Source of the DNA: Lacinutrix sp. C3R15
GTDB taxonomy: Bacteria; Bacteroidota; Bacteroidia; Flavobacteriales; Flavobacteriaceae
Direction of reading: 5' to 3'
Length of the DNA stretch: 64,000 nt
Assembly: GCF_018860825.1 (NCBI RefSeq)
Contig: NZ_JAHKPZ010000036.1
Coordinates: 1 to 64,000, forward strand
The translations under genes and the position numbers were made by a program. The notes under the pieces were generated by a model. It did no database searches and was not told the DNA's origin. It was given only the letters and a program-made list of their open reading frames with translations. Positions within the stretch are counted from its first letter, which is position 1. Every line of letters starts with the position of its first letter. Positions 59,485 through 64,000 of this stretch are shown piece by piece.

Positions 59485-62040
59485 ATGAAAAATTCTACCA
59501 AACTTTTATTTGTTATACTCTTGTTTGCTCTTACTACTTATGCGCAAGAATCTCAGCAAAAAATAACTTCTTTTATAAAAGAGACCAATGCTACTGTTTC
59601 TCTTAATAAAAATACTAAGATTCCTAATTTTATAAAATTTCCGGCTAATAACGCTTTAACAGTAGAAGGTTTGACCTTAGAAGATAAAGCTTTTTCATTT
59701 TTAGAAATGTATAAAGACATCTTTAACATGTATTCTGTAAGCGAATCTTATGAGGTAGGAGAATTAAAAACAGATACCTACGGTTTTAAGCATCTTAGCT
59801 TAAATCAAGTGTATAATGGTGTTTCTGTGTATGATGGTAAATTAAAGTTTCATTTTAATAGAGATAATAAATTAACTGCTATTAACGGAAATTATATGCC
59901 TTTTATAAAGCTGCAAGCTACACCAAGTGTTTCAGTAGCAGAAGCAAATAGTATAGCTATTCAGGTTGTAAATAACCAAAAAATAAACATTTTAGGAGTG
60001 CCTTTAAAGGTTAATAAAAGCACCTTGTATATTTTTCAAAAAGGCTTGGTGCAAGGAGATTTTACATCTAAACATCTTGCATATGAAGTAGAAGTACGTA
60101 ATGATAAAGATGTAAGAGAATTTGTTTTTGTAGATGCGCACACACAAGAAATTATAGAACAATTTACAGGTATGGCACATGCGCTTCATAGAATTGTGTA
60201 TGAAGAAGACACTAGTAATATCATTTGGGAAGAAGGTGATGCTTTACCAGGAACATTAACTAGCTGGCAAATAAATGAAGTAGAAACTTCTGCGCAAGTA
60301 TATTATATGTTTTATAATACTTTTGGACATGAATCTTATGATGGAGCAGGAGCACAAATGCAAACTGTTAATAATGATCCTAACGTAGCAAATGCTAGCT
60401 GGAACGGATCTACTACAAACTATAGAGATGGTACAGCAGCAGATGATGTTATTGCTCATGAATGGGGACACGCATATACAGAATACACTAGTGGTTTGGT
60501 TTATGCATGGCAACCAGGAGCAATTAATGAAGCTTATTCTGATATTTGGGGAGAAACGGTAGATTTACTGAATAGTTATGAAGATGCAGGCGAAGATTTT
60601 TCTTTAAGAACGAGTTGTGGTAGTTCAGATAGATGGCGCATGGGAGAAGATGCTACTTTTTTTAGTGCTCCAATTCGTGATCTTTGGGATCCTACTTGTA
60701 ATGGACATCCTGGAAAACTTACAGATTCTCAATATTATTGCAGTGATAGTGATTCTGGTGGTGTACATGTAAATTCAGGAATACCAAATCATGCTTATGC
60801 TTTGTTGGTTGATGGTGGTACATATAATGGGCAAACCATCAACGGAATTGGTTTTACCAAAGCAGCTCATATTTTTTGGAGAGCACAAAGTACATATCTT
60901 ACAGCTACAAGTGATTTTGCTGCTTTAGCAGATGCTTTAGAAACTTCTTGTACAGATTTAATAGGTATAAACCTTGAAGGAATTACAACAACAAGTACTC
61001 CTGCAGGAGCATCTGGAGAAATTATTAGCGCTTCTGATTACAATGAATTAGTGAAAGCGCTTTTAGCGGTAGAATTACGTATAGCACCTGATCAATGTGA
61101 TTTTGAGGCTATTTTAAATGAAACTCCAACATTATGCGAAGCTGCAAGTAGTAATCCTGTGTTTTTTGAAGATTGGGAGTCTGGTTTAGGAGATTGGCTA
61201 GTTGCTGAAACACCAAGTAATGCTGCTACTTGGGAGTCTAGACCTTGGGGTATAAATACAAATTTACCAAGTGACAGAGAAGGACAAGGAGTTTTTGGTT
61301 CAGATCCTGTAAATGGAGATTGTGTTACCGATTTACAAAACGGAATCATAAGTCTTGAAAGTCCGTTAATTACATTGCCAGATTTTACAGATGGTGTTTA
61401 TGAAATGGCTTTTGATCATTATGTGGCAACAGAGTCTCAATGGGATGGTGGTAATTTAAAATACAGTGTTACTAATGGTCTTTTCTGGAATATTGTTCCT
61501 GGTTCTGCGTTTACCTATAATGCTTATAATAATACTTTAAATTCAAGTGCAGAAGGTAATGATAACCCAATGCAAGGAGAAGAAGCTTTTACAGGATCAG
61601 ATGGTGGTGCTGTTACAGGTAGTTGGGGAACAAGCGTTATTGATTTATCTGCCATTGGTCTAGGAGCCAATAGTACTGTAAAATTTAAATGGGAAATTGG
61701 TACAGATGGATGTAATGGTTTAGATGGTTGGTATTTAGATGATGTTGTAGTTTATAACTGCGCTAGAGTCTTGTCTGTTACAGCATTTGAAACTTTAAAT
61801 AGTAGTATAAAAGTATATCCTAATCCTTCCAATGGATTGTTTACTATACTAAAAACGCAAAATATAGATTTACAAACTGCACGTATTCATACTATTAATG
61901 GAAGGTTTATTAAACAAATAGATTTAAGTGCTATGCAAGAAGAAAAGCAATTAGATATTGCAGATTTTGCTTCTGGTATTTATTTTATGACTATTACTAC
62001 TGCAGAAAGTAAAACAGTTATAAAACTTATTAAAGAATAA
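59485..62040 (+). CDS. Secreted M4 (thermolysin-like) metalloprotease with T9SS type A sorting domain
   Basis: 851 residues. The signal peptide ends TTYAQ (about residue 21). A propeptide (FTP/PepSY-type, about 25-230) precedes the M4 catalytic domain: HEWGH at 325-329 (two zinc His and catalytic Glu), Glu 349 in INEAYSD as third ligand, and the second-site His 428 in GGVHVNSGIPNHA. Residues about 555-760 resemble a MAM/choice-of-anchor-J-like beta domain (FFEDWESGLGDW, GWYLDDVVVYNC). The type A sorting domain is at about 775-851 (IKVYPNPSNGLF, FASGIYFMTI, KTVIKLIKE). It should be secreted by T9SS and degrade extracellular protein. All key residues are intact. Confidence 0.95.
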   Translation: MKNSTKLLFVILLFALTTYAQESQQKITSFIKETNATVSLNKNTKIPNFIKFPANNALTVEGLTLEDKAFSFLEMYKDIFNMYSVSESYEVGELKTDTYGFKHLSLNQVYNGVSVYDGKLKFHFNRDNKLTAINGNYMPFIKLQATPSVSVAEANSIAIQVVNNQKINILGVPLKVNKSTLYIFQKGLVQGDFTSKHLAYEVEVRNDKDVREFVFVDAHTQEIIEQFTGMAHALHRIVYEEDTSNIIWEEGDALPGTLTSWQINEVETSAQVYYMFYNTFGHESYDGAGAQMQTVNNDPNVANASWNGSTTNYRDGTAADDVIAHEWGHAYTEYTSGLVYAWQPGAINEAYSDIWGETVDLLNSYEDAGEDFSLRTSCGSSDRWRMGEDATFFSAPIRDLWDPTCNGHPGKLTDSQYYCSDSDSGGVHVNSGIPNHAYALLVDGGTYNGQTINGIGFTKAAHIFWRAQSTYLTATSDFAALADALETSCTDLIGINLEGITTTSTPAGASGEIISASDYNELVKALLAVELRIAPDQCDFEAILNETPTLCEAASSNPVFFEDWESGLGDWLVAETPSNAATWESRPWGINTNLPSDREGQGVFGSDPVNGDCVTDLQNGIISLESPLITLPDFTDGVYEMAFDHYVATESQWDGGNLKYSVTNGLFWNIVPGSAFTYNAYNNTLNSSAEGNDNPMQGEEAFTGSDGGAVTGSWGTSVIDLSAIGLGANSTVKFKWEIGTDGCNGLDGWYLDDVVVYNCARVLSVTAFETLNSSIKVYPNPSNGLFTILKTQNIDLQTARIHTINGRFIKQIDLSAMQEEKQLDIADFASGIYFMTITTAESKTVIKLIKE

Positions 62041-62062
62041 GTATACATAAAAATAAAATTAT

Positions 62063-62092
62063 AAAAGCGCAACAGGTTTAGGTTGTGCTTTT
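62063..62092 (+). terminator. Terminator of the M4 protease gene
   Basis: AAAAGCGCAAC (62063-62073) pairs with GTTGTGCTTTT (62082-62092), one G-T pair, loop of 8, 22 bases after the stop. It also argues against starting the LysR gene upstream of 62116. Confidence 0.65.
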
Positions 62093-62115
62093 ATGTTTTT
62101 GATATATTAGAGAAA

Positions 62116-63000
62116 ATGAAAACCAAGTTACAGATATTTAAAGTGGTTGCTAAGCATTTAAGTTTTACTAAAGCAGCAGAGCAGTTGTTTGTTTCGCAAC
62201 CAGCAATATCTAAGTCTATAAAAAATTTAGAAGAAGAATATAAAACAACCTTTTTTACTAGAAAACGAAACTCTATAGCGCTTACCCAAGAAGGGAAAGC
62301 TTTTCTTTTGTACGCCAATAAAATACTAGCTGTTTTTTCTGAAATGGAGGAACGGTTTTTACATAAAAAAGATGTTTTTCCTGAAATTATTAATTTAGGT
62401 GTAAGTACCACATTATCTAATTATATTATTCCTAAAATAATTGCAAAATTTAGAGCGCAATACCCAAAAATAAAATTTAATATTATTAGTGATAATTCTG
62501 AGCATATTGAAGATTTTATTTTAAACGAAGAAATCGATTTTGGTATAACAGAAGGTAGTATCTCTAATCCTAAATTACATTTTGATAAATTTATAAAAGA
62601 TGAAATTGTATTAGTAACCAATGTACATAACCAGCTTTTTACAAAAGGAAGTATAGATATACAAACCTTACAAAAAATACCAATAATTGAACGCGAAAAA
62701 GGTTCTGGTACCAAAGAGATTATAGATAGGTTTTTATTAAAAAATAATATTAAAGCTTTAAAAAGCGTAGTTTCTTTAAATAGTACAGAGGCAATTAAAA
62801 ACTACTTGTATCACTCAGACCATTATGCACTATTATCTATACATGCTATTCAAAATGATTTGATTAATAATAAATTAAAAATTATTGATATTAAAGATTT
62901 AAGTATAGAAAGGTGGTTTTACTTTATAAAAAGAACGGGTTATCAATCTAAAACTATAGATTATTTAGAAAAATTTATTCGCACTAGTTATAACTTATAG
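62116..63000 (+). CDS. LysR family transcriptional regulator
   Basis: The start at 62116 (MKTKLQIFKVVAKHLSFTKAAEQLF) is the normal LysR N-terminus; a TTG frame from 62083 runs through the preceding terminator. About 294 residues. The HTH domain (AAEQLFVSQPAISKSIKNLEEEYKTTFFTRKR) is followed by the substrate-binding domain (about 85-290). It is 66 bases upstream of and co-directional with the YeiH-type exporter, which has its own promoter, so it probably controls it. In E. coli the similar YeiE regulator is next to yeiH. Confidence 0.9.
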   Translation: MKTKLQIFKVVAKHLSFTKAAEQLFVSQPAISKSIKNLEEEYKTTFFTRKRNSIALTQEGKAFLLYANKILAVFSEMEERFLHKKDVFPEIINLGVSTTLSNYIIPKIIAKFRAQYPKIKFNIISDNSEHIEDFILNEEIDFGITEGSISNPKLHFDKFIKDEIVLVTNVHNQLFTKGSIDIQTLQKIPIIEREKGSGTKEIIDRFLLKNNIKALKSVVSLNSTEAIKNYLYHSDHYALLSIHAIQNDLINNKLKIIDIKDLSIERWFYFIKRTGYQSKTIDYLEKFIRTSYNL

Positions 63001-63022
63001 TTATTGCGGATAACAAATTAAA

Positions 63023-63055
63023 TTGCTTACAGGTTATCTCTAAGGGTTACTTTTG
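63023..63055 (+). promoter_or_regulatory. Full promoter of the YeiH-type exporter gene
   Basis: TTG (63023-63025), a 22-base spacer and TACTTTTG (63048-63055), 11 bases before the ATG at 63067. Both elements fit the flavobacterial consensus. A binding site for the adjacent LysR protein would be expected nearby but no clear T-N11-A palindrome was seen. Confidence 0.6.
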
Positions 63056-63066
63056 TATTCATAATT

Positions 63067-63996
63067 ATGAATGCTATGAAAGACCTATTTTCAAAAATCA
63101 CTTACTTCTTTATTATTCTTATTGCTCTTTTGGGTGTAATAAATAGTCCTACAGCTTTGGTTTTGGGTTTTATGTTTACATTGTTTTTTAATAACCCTTA
63201 TGGAGCTTATAGTCAGAAAGCATTTCAGTTATTCTTAAAAATATCTGTTGTTGGTTTAGGGTTTGGTATGTATATTAATGAAACCATAGAAACTAGTAAA
63301 GAGGGGTTGTTGTTAACAATGCTTTCTATTTTTTTAACGCTAACTTTAGGATATTATTTAGCAAGAATTTTAAAATTAGATTTACAATTAGGGCACCTCA
63401 TTACTTCAGGAACAGCTATTTGTGGTGGTAGTGCTATAGCAGCAATATCACCAGTAATTAAAGCTAAAAACAAAACTATAAGTATAGCATTAGGTGTTGT
63501 GTTTTTATTAAATGCTATTGCTTTGTTTGTTTTTCCGGTAATTGGTCATGTGCTAAATTTGACACAACAGCAATTTGGTTTGTGGTGTGCCATTGCAATA
63601 CATGATACAAGTTCTGTAGTAGGAGCAGCTTTAGGTTATGGAGATGAAGCCTTAAAAATTGCAACTACGGTTAAACTGTCTAGAACCTTATGGATTATTC
63701 CTTTATCTATTTTATCTATGTTTTTGTTTAAAACAAAAGGCGAAAAAATAAAGATTCCTTATTTTATTATTTTGTTTATAGCTGCTATTGTAATAAACAG
63801 TTACGCTTTGTTGCCTGCTACTGTTACCAGTTTTGTTGTGCTTATGGCTAAACGCTTATTAGTAATTACGCTATTTCTAGTAGGATCTACAATATCTATA
63901 AAAGATATAAAAACTTCTGGTACGAAGCCTTTTTTGTTTGCAGTATTATTATGGGTATTTATTTCTGTATTTACTTTGCTTTATATCTTGAGCTAA
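63067..63996 (+). CDS. YeiH family putative sulfate exporter
   Basis: 309 residues with about nine to ten membrane segments. The family motifs SGTAICGGSAIAAISPVIKAKN and AIHDTSSVVGAALGYGDEAL are clear, as is VKLSRTLWIIPLS. UPF0324/YeiH proteins are annotated as putative sulfate exporters; the substrate is not proven. It ends 4 bases before the right edge and appears complete. It forms a pair with the upstream LysR gene. Confidence 0.9.
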   Translation: MNAMKDLFSKITYFFIILIALLGVINSPTALVLGFMFTLFFNNPYGAYSQKAFQLFLKISVVGLGFGMYINETIETSKEGLLLTMLSIFLTLTLGYYLARILKLDLQLGHLITSGTAICGGSAIAAISPVIKAKNKTISIALGVVFLLNAIALFVFPVIGHVLNLTQQQFGLWCAIAIHDTSSVVGAALGYGDEALKIATTVKLSRTLWIIPLSILSMFLFKTKGEKIKIPYFIILFIAAIVINSYALLPATVTSFVVLMAKRLLVITLFLVGSTISIKDIKTSGTKPFLFAVLLWVFISVFTLLYILS

Positions 63997-64000
63997 TCGC

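Overview
The window is chromosomal DNA of a member of the Bacteroidota, most likely a marine-type Flavobacteriaceae. The signs are strongly AT-rich sequence, Bacteroidota-type promoter elements (TAnnTTTG at -7, sometimes TTG at -33), many type IX secretion (T9SS) sorting domains of types A and B, the gliding lipoprotein GldI, and lineage-typical gene blocks (ruvX-def-DUF5606-mazG; TPR-DUF368-DUF368-aroE; rel-fur-purA; DHH-gldI-PPIase). No tRNA, rRNA, CRISPR array, transposase, integrase or phage gene was found.

Layout. 1-18300: seven consecutive minus-strand genes for large secreted T9SS proteins. Six end in complete type B (gliding-motility-associated) C-terminal domains; the seventh runs off the left edge. 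They are mosaics of Ig-like, TIG, lamin-tail, choice-of-anchor-L and beta-propeller modules, plus an acidic repeat of about 94 residues that occurs 1 to 11 times per protein. Promoter and terminator signals split them into several units: one operon of three genes (18266 to 11242) and separately promoted genes after it. 18351-23114: an ABC-2 exporter pair, a surface lipoprotein, a pRiA4b ORF-3-like protein, heme A synthase and a GNAT acetyltransferase. 23154-31087: CCA-adding enzyme, TsaC, and a lipopolysaccharide core/surface glycan cluster (GT4, GT2, GT9, a glycerophosphotransferase-like protein, a CgeB-like protein) with a Kdo-kinase-like gene in the opposite orientation.

31189-37587: dapD, ruvX, a small T9SS type A protein, def, DUF5606, mazG and a DUF349 protein. 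37705-45032: aroE, two tandem DUF368 membrane proteins, a TPR protein, a class III aminotransferase that appears to start at ATT, and an OstA/LptA-like protein. 45314-45930: a frameshifted T9SS type A gene whose signal peptide contains a 12-bp minisatellite encoding (FILP)n. 46042-52222: purA, fur, rel, an M48 protease and a SpoU methyltransferase. 52499-59371: DUF6503 lipoprotein, DUF3810, pepD, a cyclophilin-FKBP fusion, gldI, a DHH phosphoesterase and ndk. 59485-63996: a secreted M4 metalloprotease, then a LysR regulator with a YeiH-type exporter.

Taken together, the region links housekeeping genes with a large investment in cell-surface proteins: T9SS cargo, LPS assembly (glycosyltransferases, OstA) and periplasmic/outer-membrane folding helpers (GldI and the dual PPIase). 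No complete novel defence or biosynthetic system is visible. The least explained items are the type B cargo cluster with its variable-copy acidic module, the phase-variation-like locus at 45314, the ATT start at 43221, and several palindromic candidate operators.
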